Source: an uncultured Gammaproteobacteria bacterium (GTDB lineage Bacteria > Pseudomonadota > Gammaproteobacteria > GCA-001735895). Taken from it: DNA of 16,443 bases. The notes beneath the pieces are model-generated. The model was not told the origin of the DNA, did not search any database, and was given only the letters and a program-made list of their open reading frames with translations. The stretch spans positions 1 to 16,443 of the forward strand of contig CALZHS010000038.1 of assembly GCA_945787265.1 (NCBI GenBank), given 5' to 3'. The translations under genes were made by a program, and so were the position numbers. Each line of letters starts with the position of its first letter. Position 1 is the stretch's first letter. Shown piece by piece: positions 1-6,670 of the stretch.

Positions 1-72
1 GCGGGAAACGAGATTCGAACTCGCGACCCCAACCTTGGCAAGGTTGTGCTCTACCAGCTGAGCTATTCCCGC
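1..72 (-). tRNA. tRNA-Gly (anticodon GCC), 3' end cut by window
   Basis: Read on the minus strand, this is a cloverleaf starting GCGGGAA and ending TTCCCGC, which pair as a 7-bp acceptor stem. The D-loop segment AGCTCAGCTGGTAGAGC, the anticodon loop TTGCCAA (anticodon GCC, glycine) with its AACCT/AGGTT stem, and the T-loop GTTCGAATC are all visible. The discriminator base and any encoded CCA would lie just outside the window. A tRNA-Gly after pgsA matches the E. coli uvrY-uvrC-pgsA-glyW order. Further tRNA genes (Cys and Leu in E. coli) may follow outside the window. Confidence 0.97.
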
Positions 73-84
73 AAAAGAGCCGCT

Positions 85-112
85 ATTCTATAGATTCACT
101 TTTACCTGTCAA
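85..112 (-). promoter_or_regulatory. Sigma-70 promoter of tRNA-Gly
   Basis: On the minus strand a perfect -35 box TTGACA (107-112) and a -10 box TAGAAT (85-90) are separated by 16 nt. Transcription would start near position 78, a few bases before the tRNA 5' end at 72. The bases just after the -10 box (AGCGGC) form a GC-rich discriminator, a feature known from stringently controlled stable-RNA promoters; that control is inference here. The promoter lies between pgsA and the tRNA, so the tRNA can be made independently of the upstream operon. Confidence 0.8.
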
Positions 113-133
113 GCCGGGACCGGCCCCCGAGGT

Positions 134-694
134 TCAACCCTGACGGCTTATGACAGGCCAGGCCGCGCGCAGGTAAACGATCATCGAAACGATCGTCAAC
201 AGGGCCGCCACGTAGTAGATTGCCAGTCCAATTTCGAAGATGGGCAAACCCATAAACGGCTCAGAAAATATCATGAAACCGAGGGCCAGCATCTGCGCAA
301 CCGTCTTGGCTTTACCAATAAACGATACCTTTACCGTCGTGCTGCTGCCCAGTTGCGCCATCCATTCTCGCAGCGCCGAAATAGAAATCTCCCGGGCCAC
401 GATAATCACGGATGGCAGGGCAACATAAATACTCGGGTGAGCCTCGACCAGCAAAACGATTATCACCACCACCATGAGCTTGTCGGCAACCGGGTCAAGG
501 AAGGCACCGAACGAGGATTCCAGCTGCATCGAGCGTGCCAGGTATCCGTCTACCCAATCGCTCAAACTGGCAATCACGAAAATGCAGGTTGCGGCGATAT
601 TGGCCCAGGCGAGGGGCAAATAAAAGACAATGACGAAAAGCGGAATCAGGACAACACGAAACAGCGTAATCGCGGTGGGCAAGGTTATTTTCAT
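134..694 (-). CDS. pgsA: CDP-diacylglycerol--glycerol-3-phosphate 3-phosphatidyltransferase
   Basis: This inner-membrane enzyme transfers phosphatidyl from CDP-diacylglycerol to glycerol-3-phosphate, giving phosphatidylglycerol phosphate, the committed step to phosphatidylglycerol and cardiolipin. The 186-residue protein carries the CDP-alcohol phosphotransferase signature: Asp46, Asp49-Gly50, Ala53-Arg54, Gly63, Asp67 and Asp71 in the usual DxxDGxxAR...GxxxDxxxD spacing. Several hydrophobic segments follow (about 8-26, 30-44, 72-84, 150-175), as expected for a polytopic protein. Length is close to the family norm. It starts 18 nt after the uvrC stop codon and is probably the last protein gene of the uvrY operon. 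ATG start with only a weak ribosome-binding sequence. Confidence 0.96.
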   Translation of the reverse strand: MKITLPTAITLFRVVLIPLFVIVFYLPLAWANIAATCIFVIASLSDWVDGYLARSMQLESSFGAFLDPVADKLMVVVIIVLLVEAHPSIYVALPSVIIVAREISISALREWMAQLGSSTTVKVSFIGKAKTVAQMLALGFMIFSEPFMGLPIFEIGLAIYYVAALLTIVSMIVYLRAAWPVISRQG

Positions 695-712
695 GACTCG
701 CCAGTTAACGGA

Positions 713-2542
713 CTAACCGTGAAAACTATCATAGATCGCCTGGGCGGTCTCCCGGTTAATACCCTTGATTTGCATCAGTTCCTCGACTCCAGCTGCCTGA
801 ATGCCCTGCAATCCGCCAAAGGTGTTCAGTAACAGCTGCCTTTTTTTGACACCGATACCCGGAATTTCCTCGAGCCGGGATTTGCGGCGCGTTTTCGCGC
901 GTGCCTGGCGATGCCCGGTGATTGCAAATCGATGTGCCTCATCCCGTATCTGCTGAATCAGCAGCAATGCTGGGGAATCCATCGGGAATTTCAGGGACGA
1001 CATCTCTTCGTCGATGATGTCCTCGTAACCGGCACGTCGTTCTGCGCCTTTGGCGATTCCGAATACCCTCAGATTTTCCTTGATATTGGGGATATTCATC
1101 GACTCCAGCACCTCCAGTGCGATTCCGAGCTGGCCTTTTCCGCCATCGATTAAAACCAGGTCTGGCAACAGTTCAGGCGAATTCTGGCGCTTGCTATAGC
1201 GTCGCTCCAGTACCTGACGCATTGCCGCGTAATCGTCGCCTGGCGTGATATCGTTGATATTATAACGCCGGTATTCGTTTTTAACGGCACCTTCCCGGCC
1301 ATACACAACGCAGGACGCCCTGGTCGACTCACCCATGGTATGACTGATATCAAAGCATTCGATGCGCTCGGGTGGAGCTTCGAGATGTAAAATTTCGACC
1401 AGATTCTGAAACCGCTTGCTCAGCAGGCTTGCCGATAAAAGGTAGCTTTCCAGCGCCTGTTTCGCATTGTTGATTGCGCTCTCCAGTGCGCGCTGGCGTT
1501 TACCGCGCACCCTGTGCGTTATCCTGACCCGCGAGTGGTTGAGCAGGTGCAACGATTCGGCAAGCAAGTCTATATTTTCAAGATCATGGCTGACGATGAT
1601 CTCGGCCGGGGCTGGATGATTGGAATAATGCTGCATGATGAAGGTTTCAAGCAGACTGGGCGCGTCGGTATCAAGTTTGGCGCGATTAAAAAAGGGCTTG
1701 TTGCCGAGCGAAGTACCATTGCGAATCATGAACAATTGAATACAGCTGAAATCCTGGCGCAGCTCGCAGGCAATGATGTCAATATCTCCGTTGAAATCGG
1801 TAACAAACTGTTTTTCGGTAACCCGTCGCAAGGTTTCGATACGGTCGCGTACCTGTGCTGCCTGCTCGTAATTGAGTTCGGACGAGTGTTCTTCCATGAG
1901 CTTGATCTGTTGGTCGATGAGCTCGTCGCTTTTGCCTTCGAGAAACATTTGTGCCTGTTCGATCTGCAAACGATAACTTTCCTTGTCCGTGTGTCCGACA
2001 CAGGGCCCGGTGCAACGTTTGATTTGATACTGCAAGCAGGCACGGGTGCGATTCGACAGTGCGGAATCTTCGCAATTGCGCAGCTGGAACATGCGCTGCA
2101 CGTGATTGATGGTGTATCGAATCGATCCGGCGCTCGGGAACGGGCCATAAAACGTCCCTTTGCGTTTATCGGGTTTGCCACGAAAAACGGTTAACCGTGG
2201 AAAATCATGGTTGCTCAGGAAGATGTAGGGATAACTCTTATCGTCGCGAAACAGGATGTTGTAGCGCGGATTAAGGTTCTTGATCAAATCGTTTTCCAGC
2301 AGCAGCGCTTCGCTTTCGGTGCGCGTGTTGATGACTTCGATTGAACTGATGTTGTTAACCAGCGAGATGATGCGGGTGGACAAACCGGTTTTGCGAAAAT
2401 AACTGGCGAGCCGCTTTTTCAGATTCTTGGCTTTACCGACGTATATCACCTTGTCGTGTCGGTCGATCATGCGGTAGACACCGGGTTTACTGCTGACCGT
2501 GGCCAGAAAGCCCTTATGATCGAAATCCTGCCGCTGCTTCAT
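713..2542 (-). CDS. uvrC: Excinuclease ABC subunit C
   Basis: UvrC makes both incisions beside a lesion during nucleotide excision repair, after UvrA and UvrB have found and marked it. The 609-residue protein is complete: an N-terminal GIY-YIG nuclease domain (PGVYRM...IYVGKAKNLKKRL, about 20-50, with the ESEALLLE segment after it) for the 3' cut, a UVR domain (about 205-240) that binds UvrB, an RNase H-like domain with Asp398 in the ECFDISH motif (E. coli Asp399 region) for the 5' cut, and C-terminal helix-hairpin-helix repeats (EIPGIGVKKR and QIKGINRETA). Its ATG overlaps the stop codon of the upstream uracil-DNA glycosylase gene by 4 nt (ATGA), so translation of the two is likely coupled. 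Confidence 0.98.
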   Translation of the reverse strand: MKQRQDFDHKGFLATVSSKPGVYRMIDRHDKVIYVGKAKNLKKRLASYFRKTGLSTRIISLVNNISSIEVINTRTESEALLLENDLIKNLNPRYNILFRDDKSYPYIFLSNHDFPRLTVFRGKPDKRKGTFYGPFPSAGSIRYTINHVQRMFQLRNCEDSALSNRTRACLQYQIKRCTGPCVGHTDKESYRLQIEQAQMFLEGKSDELIDQQIKLMEEHSSELNYEQAAQVRDRIETLRRVTEKQFVTDFNGDIDIIACELRQDFSCIQLFMIRNGTSLGNKPFFNRAKLDTDAPSLLETFIMQHYSNHPAPAEIIVSHDLENIDLLAESLHLLNHSRVRITHRVRGKRQRALESAINNAKQALESYLLSASLLSKRFQNLVEILHLEAPPERIECFDISHTMGESTRASCVVYGREGAVKNEYRRYNINDITPGDDYAAMRQVLERRYSKRQNSPELLPDLVLIDGGKGQLGIALEVLESMNIPNIKENLRVFGIAKGAERRAGYEDIIDEEMSSLKFPMDSPALLLIQQIRDEAHRFAITGHRQARAKTRRKSRLEEIPGIGVKKRQLLLNTFGGLQGIQAAGVEELMQIKGINRETAQAIYDSFHG

Positions 2543-3165
2543 TGCAGTATCAGCCTGATTCGATCGAATGTCGCTGCAAACATGGGCGCAGTGATCCTGC
2601 GGGTATTCTGGTTGTATTTGCTGGGATGGATCGAGTCAAGCAGTTTCAGGCCATTCGGCAAATCATACTCAGCTTGCTGAAAAAACCGATAGTGTGCCTG
2701 GGTCAGATTCAGTGCTTTCAGGACTGCGCGGTGTGCGATCGTGCCAAGTGCCAGTAACACGGAACCGGAGGCCAGGGCTGAAATTTCAGATCGAAGGTAA
2801 GCGGAGCAGCGATCAATCTCGGATCCGATCGGCCGGTTTCCGGGTGGAACGCACTTGACCGCATTGGTAATTCGACAATTCATCAGCCGCATTTCGTCGT
2901 CGCAGCCCTGCGAAACCGGACTACTGGCAAAACCATACTTGTGCAGGGTTGCGAACAGCAGGTCACCGGAAGCGTCACCCGTGAATGGTCTTCCGGTCGC
3001 ATTAGCCCCGTGTAAACCCGGCGCGAGACCGACAATCAGCAATTGCGCAGCAGGTTCGCCAAATGCTGAAACCGGCAAACAGCGATATTCGGGAAATTTC
3101 TTCTTTTGCTCAATCCGGTAAGCCGTTAGTCGCGGACACTGCCGGCAATCTTGCAGGTTGCTCAC
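2539..3165 (-). CDS. Uracil-DNA glycosylase, family 5 (UdgB)-like
   Basis: Members of this family cut uracil or other deaminated bases from DNA to begin base excision repair. The 208-residue protein has the family layout: Cys7, Cys10, Cys105 and Cys120 placed to hold a 4Fe-4S cluster, motif 1 GLAPGLHGANATGRPFTGD (46-64), the ITNAVKCVPP segment (99-108), and motif 2 HPSKYNQNTRR (180-190). Motif 1 has GLAPG with no acidic residue after GL, unlike the GEAPG of family 4, which points to family 5; the A/G at residue 50 is not decisive. The start is GTG at 3165, 6 nt after uvrY, and the gene overlaps uvrC by 4 nt. This position is unusual: in E. coli uvrY and uvrC are directly adjacent. Substrate range cannot be read from sequence. 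Confidence 0.88.
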   Translation of the reverse strand: MSNLQDCRQCPRLTAYRIEQKKKFPEYRCLPVSAFGEPAAQLLIVGLAPGLHGANATGRPFTGDASGDLLFATLHKYGFASSPVSQGCDDEMRLMNCRITNAVKCVPPGNRPIGSEIDRCSAYLRSEISALASGSVLLALGTIAHRAVLKALNLTQAHYRFFQQAEYDLPNGLKLLDSIHPSKYNQNTRRITAPMFAATFDRIRLILQ

Positions 3166-3171
3166 TGCTAA

Positions 3172-3819
3172 TCAATCCGAGTTTGCGAACTCGACCATCC
3201 CCTGCTGTACCGCTATCTTAATCAGATCGACTTCATTATGCGCGCCCAGTTTTTCCAGCAGGCGCAGGCGGTAGGTGCTGATGGTTTTCGGGCTAAGACA
3301 CAGTTTTTCGGATATCTCGGCGTTGGTCAAACCGTGGGAAATCATCAGCATTACCTGGAATTCACGTCTCGACAGGCGGTCGACGGGATTATGTTCGTTT
3401 CCCGGTAACAGGGACAGGGCCAGCTGCTGCGCGATACTCGGCGCTATATAAGCGCCGCCATTATTGACCTGGTTGATTGCGGTCAGCATTTCTTCGACAC
3501 CGCAGTCTTTGGTAAGGTAACCCTTGGCGCCGATTTCGAGCATTCGTTTGGGAAAGGTTTGCTCGTTATGGATGGTCAGCACGATAATTTTCTGACCGGG
3601 GTTGCGCTGCAAGATTCGGCGACATGCCTCGACGCCACCGATACCGGGCATACTGACATCCATTAATATGACATCCGGGTTTAGCAGCTGGGCGAGCCTG
3701 ACGCCCTCTTCCCCACAGTCGGCTTCACCGACAATCTTGACTTGATTGCTATCTTCCAGCAGTCGCCGAATCCCGGTGCGCACCAGCGCATGGTCGTCGG
3801 TGAGTAACACGCTTATCAT
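3172..3819 (-). CDS. uvrY: Response regulator UvrY/GacA
   Basis: This is a two-component response regulator of the NarL/LuxR class. The 215 residues comprise a receiver domain (about 1-120) with acidic pocket Asp8-Asp9, phosphoacceptor Asp54 in ILMDVSMPG and a conserved lysine in YLTKD, and a LuxR-type helix-turn-helix (about 148-210; LSRREFQVM, GLTNAEISEKLCLSPKTISTY). In known relatives BarA/GacS phosphorylates the protein, which then activates CsrB/RsmZ-type small RNAs that titrate CsrA. The next genes, up to uvrC and pgsA, follow the classic UvrY/GacA order, which supports the name over other NarL-type regulators. Neither the sensor kinase nor a Csr RNA is in the window. Confidence 0.95.
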   Translation of the reverse strand: MISVLLTDDHALVRTGIRRLLEDSNQVKIVGEADCGEEGVRLAQLLNPDVILMDVSMPGIGGVEACRRILQRNPGQKIIVLTIHNEQTFPKRMLEIGAKGYLTKDCGVEEMLTAINQVNNGGAYIAPSIAQQLALSLLPGNEHNPVDRLSRREFQVMLMISHGLTNAEISEKLCLSPKTISTYRLRLLEKLGAHNEVDLIKIAVQQGMVEFANSD

Positions 3820-3845
3820 TATTTGAAACCAGGTAGTCTGGCGGC

Positions 3846-3854
3846 ATCATATCA
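3846..3854 (-). promoter_or_regulatory. Candidate extended -10 promoter for uvrY operon
   Basis: On the minus strand TGA is followed directly by TATGAT (3846-3851), a five-of-six match to the -10 consensus with the extended TGn element. No good -35 box stands at 17-18 nt. A start near 3839 would leave a leader of about 20 nt before the uvrY ATG at 3819. The 72-nt gap between fabH and uvrY has no clear intrinsic terminator, so readthrough from the plsX-fabH side is also possible. Confidence 0.45.
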
Positions 3855-3891
3855 CAGCGTTCCTACTTACTGTAATCCAGTATCGCGTCAA

Positions 3892-4672
3892 CTAGTAACG
3901 CAGTAACACCGAGCCCCAGGTAAACCCGCCGCCAAATGCTTCCAGCAGCACGAGTTCGTTCGCCTTGATGCGACCATCGCGTACCGCGACATCAAGCGCC
4001 AGTGGCACCGATGCGGCCGAGGTATTGCCATGTTTGTTAACGGTTACGACAACCTGGTCCATCGACATTTTAAGCTTTTTAGCGGTTGCGGTAATAATCC
4101 GGATATTTGCCTGGTGTGGCACCAGCCAGTCGATATCCGATTTAACCATGTGATTCGCTGCCAGGGTTTCGTCGACAATGCGGCCCAGCGTGTTGACGGC
4201 CATTTTAAACACTTCGTTACCGCGCATTTCGACAAAGCCTTGAAAACACTTCCGCGCCAACCACCAGCACCTTGCTTGCGCTGCCCGTTTTTATAAACTT
4301 GTCGGCGACTGCCAGCGCATAGATGAACCCGGTACACACTGCCTGGATATCGAATGCCGGGCAACCGTGCAGGTCCAGGCGCGCCTGCAGGATACAGGCC
4401 GAGCTCGGGAAGATCTTGTCGGGAGTAGAAGTTGCCAGCACGATCAGGTCGATCTCATTGGGATCAATACCTGCCGATTCTATAGCGAGTCTCGAGGCCT
4501 TTTCGGCGAGATCAACCGTGGTTTCATTATCCGCCGCAATATGGCGTTGTTCGATACCGGTGCGCTCGCGAATCCACTGGTCGGACGTTTCCACGATTTT
4601 TTCCAGGTCATGGTTCGTCATAACGTTCTCTGGCAGGTAACTGCCGGTGCCGGTGATGCGGGAATAGATCAC
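3892..4672 (-). pseudogene. fabH: 3-oxoacyl-[ACP] synthase III with internal out-of-frame deletion
   Basis: FabH condenses acetyl-CoA with malonyl-ACP to start type II fatty-acid synthesis. The 5' part (4672-4217, GTG start, 151 codons) matches FabH from the N-terminus through the active-site cysteine motif AVCTGF and on to VVGAEVFSR, then runs into a stop. The 3' part (from about 4243 down to 3892) continues in another frame from FVEMRGNEVFKMAV through LVPHQANIRI (active His) and HGNTSAASVP (active Asn) to the normal C-terminus. Aligned from memory with E. coli FabH, about 55-58 residues are missing between them, including the FGDGAGA segment and the CoA-contacting Arg151. The gene is 781 nt against about 950 expected. 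The GTGA start overlaps the plsX stop by 4 nt. It is either a true pseudogene or an assembly error; all three catalytic residues remain in the two pieces. Confidence 0.88.
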
Positions 4673-5700
4673 GTGACCGCTTCCCCGACCTGTTCCATGT
4701 AGCTCTCGATCGCGCTGGAGATTCGTTGCGGGACCTTATTCTCGATCTCGAGGCTGGCGATCTTGATGGCGTTCATGAACGAGCTGGTGTCGGCGCTGCC
4801 ATGGCTTTTGACAACAATACCGTTAAGCCCCAACAGACTGGCGCCGTTATAACGACGCGGGTCGAGTTTGCGCCGCACCGAAGACAATACGGGCAAGGCG
4901 CAAACGGCAGCCAGTCTTGTTAACCAGTTGCGCTTAAATTCGTTGGACAGTACGTGGTTGATAAAAGCCGCCAGGCCCTCCGCGGTTTTCAGCGAGACGT
5001 TGCCAACAAAACCATCGGTTACAATCACGTTAACAGTACCCTTGTAAATGTCATCACCCTCAACAAATCCATAATAGTTTAGCCTGCTTTCGGAGATTAG
5101 TTGGCTGGCCCTCTTTACTGACTCGCTGCCTTTCACGGACTCTGAACCGATATTCAATAGCCCGACCGAAGGATCCTTGATTCCCTCCACTGATTGCGCC
5201 AGCACTGATCCCATCAACGCAAATTCGGCAAGGTTTTCAGGAGTGCATTCCAGGTTAGCCCCGAGGTCCAGCATCTGGGTGTGACCATTGATGCCCGGCA
5301 AGGTGGTGCAAATCGCAGGACGACTTATTCCCTGTATGGTTTTTAACACAAACTTGCTGGTAGCCATGAGCGCGCCGGTATTACCCGCACTGACGCAAGC
5401 CTGCACCCTGCCCTCCTTGACCAGGTCGATTGCCACCCGCATCGATGAATCTTTTTTCTTTTTAAGCGCGACGGCGGGCAGTTCATCCATGTCGACAACC
5501 TGGGAGGCGTGGTGAATCTGGACCCGATTATCGTTACCCCGGCCGTGCTTCTCGAGTTCGACCGCGAGTGGCTCCCGATCGCCGACAAGAACCAGCTCAA
5601 GGCCGGGAATCTCATCCATTGCAAGGCGCGCAGCAGCCACGGTTACGCTGGGGCCGTGGTCGCCGCCCATGGCGTCAAGCGCGATAATTTTAGGTTCCAT
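4669..5700 (-). CDS. plsX: Phosphate acyltransferase PlsX
   Basis: PlsX makes acyl-phosphate from acyl-ACP; in the PlsX/PlsY route PlsY then uses it to acylate glycerol-3-phosphate. It is a peripheral, membrane-associated enzyme linking fatty-acid and phospholipid synthesis. The 343-residue protein is full length and starts with the hallmark IALDAMGGDHGP, followed by VSAGNTGALMA (about 102-112) and the VTDGFVGNVSLKTAEG segment (about 228-243). It lies after rpmF, separated by a 67-nt gap with a strong hairpin, and its TGA stop overlaps the fabH GTG start. The ATG has only a poor ribosome-binding sequence, so expression may depend on the leader structure. Confidence 0.97.
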   Translation of the reverse strand: MEPKIIALDAMGGDHGPSVTVAAARLAMDEIPGLELVLVGDREPLAVELEKHGRGNDNRVQIHHASQVVDMDELPAVALKKKKDSSMRVAIDLVKEGRVQACVSAGNTGALMATSKFVLKTIQGISRPAICTTLPGINGHTQMLDLGANLECTPENLAEFALMGSVLAQSVEGIKDPSVGLLNIGSESVKGSESVKRASQLISESRLNYYGFVEGDDIYKGTVNVIVTDGFVGNVSLKTAEGLAAFINHVLSNEFKRNWLTRLAAVCALPVLSSVRRKLDPRRYNGASLLGLNGIVVKSHGSADTSSFMNAIKIASLEIENKVPQRISSAIESYMEQVGEAVT

Positions 5701-5720
5701 TTAGCCGCATCGGAAACAAA

Positions 5721-5744
5721 TACGGGCGGTTGTTGCCGCCCGTA
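5721..5744 (-). terminator. Intra-operon hairpin, candidate terminator or attenuator
   Basis: A perfect 9-bp inverted repeat, TACGGGCGG and CCGCCCGTA, flanks a 6-nt loop in the rpmF-plsX gap. On the minus strand, the direction of transcription, it is followed at once by TTTGTTT, so it resembles an intrinsic terminator with an interrupted U-tract. Placed after the ribosomal protein gene rpmF and before plsX, it could end part of the transcripts, giving more L32 message than lipid-gene message. It could also protect the 3' end of a processed rpmF RNA. Confidence 0.7.
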
Positions 5745-5767
5745 CTCAGTGATTGAACGCGCCGTAA

Positions 5768-5962
5768 CTACTCGTCATCGTCTTCGACGATTTTATCCGC
5801 AATTACCTGACGGCCCTTGTAGTAGCCATCGGCACTGATGTGGTGTCGACGGTGGGTTTCACCGGTCGTGGGCTCAACCGCCAGGGTTGCACTTCGCAGC
5901 GCATCGTGGGAGCGTCTCATACCTCGTTTGGACGGGGTTTTACGACTTTTCTGAACAGCCAT
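5768..5962 (-). CDS. rpmF: 50S ribosomal protein L32
   Basis: This 64-residue basic protein is a structural part of the large ribosomal subunit. It begins MAVQKSRKTPSKRGMRRSHDA, the standard L32 start, and contains GETHRRHHISADGYYKGRQV. It lacks the zinc-binding cysteines found in some L32 paralogues, so it is the zinc-free form. The C-terminus is acidic (EDDDE). A good ribosome-binding sequence (GGAGA) lies 8-10 nt before the ATG. It sits 18 nt after yceD and before plsX, the conserved order in gammaproteobacteria. Confidence 0.98.
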   Translation of the reverse strand: MAVQKSRKTPSKRGMRRSHDALRSATLAVEPTTGETHRRHHISADGYYKGRQVIADKIVEDDDE

Positions 5963-5980
5963 TATGTATCTCCAGTTTTC

Positions 5981-6502
5981 TTAATCGGTCGTTTTCAGTT
6001 GTTGTAAAACTGCAAACGGATTTTCTCTCGCGGGTGTCTCGGATTTCTTGTCAGCAAGCTGCCAGTTTTTGTTGCAAGCCCTGTCCTCATGGGTAGCTAC
6101 CAGGGGTATTGCCAGTAACAGCTCGTCTTCTATCAACTCCATAATGTCGATATACCCGTCATGACTATAGATCGTATCTTCGTCGCTGTGGCCGACAATG
6201 TCATCGCTGGCGTCAATCATGAGTTTGAAATCGAGTTTCAAAGGCCATTCCATTGCCCTGAGACATCGCTGGCATTCCAGCTCAAGGCTGGTTTCCAGCC
6301 TGCCCTTAATCGTTGGAATATCGTACTCATTGCGTAAGAATTCGAATCGAATGGCTATCTGGCCGTCGGTACTGTCCGATTCTCCGCCGTGGAGCAGTTC
6401 AGCCAGACGCCTGGCTTCTGCCAGCGGTATTTCTCCCTCGAAACAGCCGTTTCGGGTCACTTCCTTTTGAACCTGATAGCGTTTACGCAACTTGTCCCGC
6501 AT
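5981..6502 (-). CDS. yceD: 23S rRNA accumulation protein YceD (DUF177)
   Basis: YceD is a conserved bacterial and plastid protein needed for normal 23S rRNA accumulation in the studied cases; its molecular action is not settled. The 173-residue protein has the DUF177 features: the LECQRC pair of cysteines (about 94-99), the IDIMELIEDELLLAIPLV segment (about 133-150), a later cysteine in HEDRACN, and the C-terminal NPFAVLQQLK that is typical of the family. A stop codon lies in frame 15 nt upstream, so no earlier ATG is available. No Shine-Dalgarno sequence precedes the ATG, and the best promoter would place the RNA start within a few bases of it. First gene of the yceD-rpmF-plsX-fabH unit. Confidence 0.93.
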   Translation of the reverse strand: MRDKLRKRYQVQKEVTRNGCFEGEIPLAEARRLAELLHGGESDSTDGQIAIRFEFLRNEYDIPTIKGRLETSLELECQRCLRAMEWPLKLDFKLMIDASDDIVGHSDEDTIYSHDGYIDIMELIEDELLLAIPLVATHEDRACNKNWQLADKKSETPARENPFAVLQQLKTTD

Positions 6503-6511
6503 AAGGCGGCG

Positions 6512-6541
6512 ATTCTACATGCTTGTGGATAACATTGTCTA
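6512..6541 (-). promoter_or_regulatory. Sigma-70 promoter for yceD-rpmF
   Basis: On the minus strand a -35 box TAGACA (6536-6541; five of six) and a -10 box TAGAAT (6512-6517; five of six) stand 18 nt apart. Transcription would begin near 6505, almost at the yceD start codon (6502), implying a leaderless or near-leaderless message. The -35 box overlaps the first of two direct repeats in this intergenic region. Confidence 0.65.
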
Positions 6542-6586
6542 TTCAATTCGCCGTGAAAATAGCGGCGGATAATGTATTCAATTAGC
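6540..6586. repeat. Two 12-bp direct repeats in the yceD/yceF divergent region
   Basis: The sequence TATTCAATTCGC (6540-6551) recurs as TATTCAATTAGC (6575-6586), matching at 11 of 12 positions with a 35-bp offset, a little over three helical turns. The first copy overlaps the yceD -35 box; the second lies just before the best -10-like sequences for yceF (TAATAT at 6592, TATACT at 6595). They could be binding sites for one regulator acting on both genes, but AT-rich chance similarity is not excluded. Confidence 0.4.
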
Positions 6587-6670
6587 GCATGTAATATACT
6601 GCGCCACCGTTACCAGACCGCTGCAAATGCAGCTCCCGGTCTACCCGGATTTTTACAGGAACTAAACCCA

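Noticed and set aside
113..124. Palindrome GCCGGGACCGGC after pgsA as a terminator
   Set aside because: It has a tight two-base centre and no U-run on the minus strand. The tRNA promoter follows directly.
1514..2194. Plus-strand open frame of 226 codons opposite uvrC
   Set aside because: It lies wholly inside the well-supported uvrC gene, with no ribosome-binding site or recognisable motif.
4207..4252. Two copies of AAACACTTC flanking the fabH junction
   Set aside because: Deletion between direct repeats would leave one copy, but both remain on either side of the junction, and one encodes the normal NEVFK segment. They do not explain the deletion.
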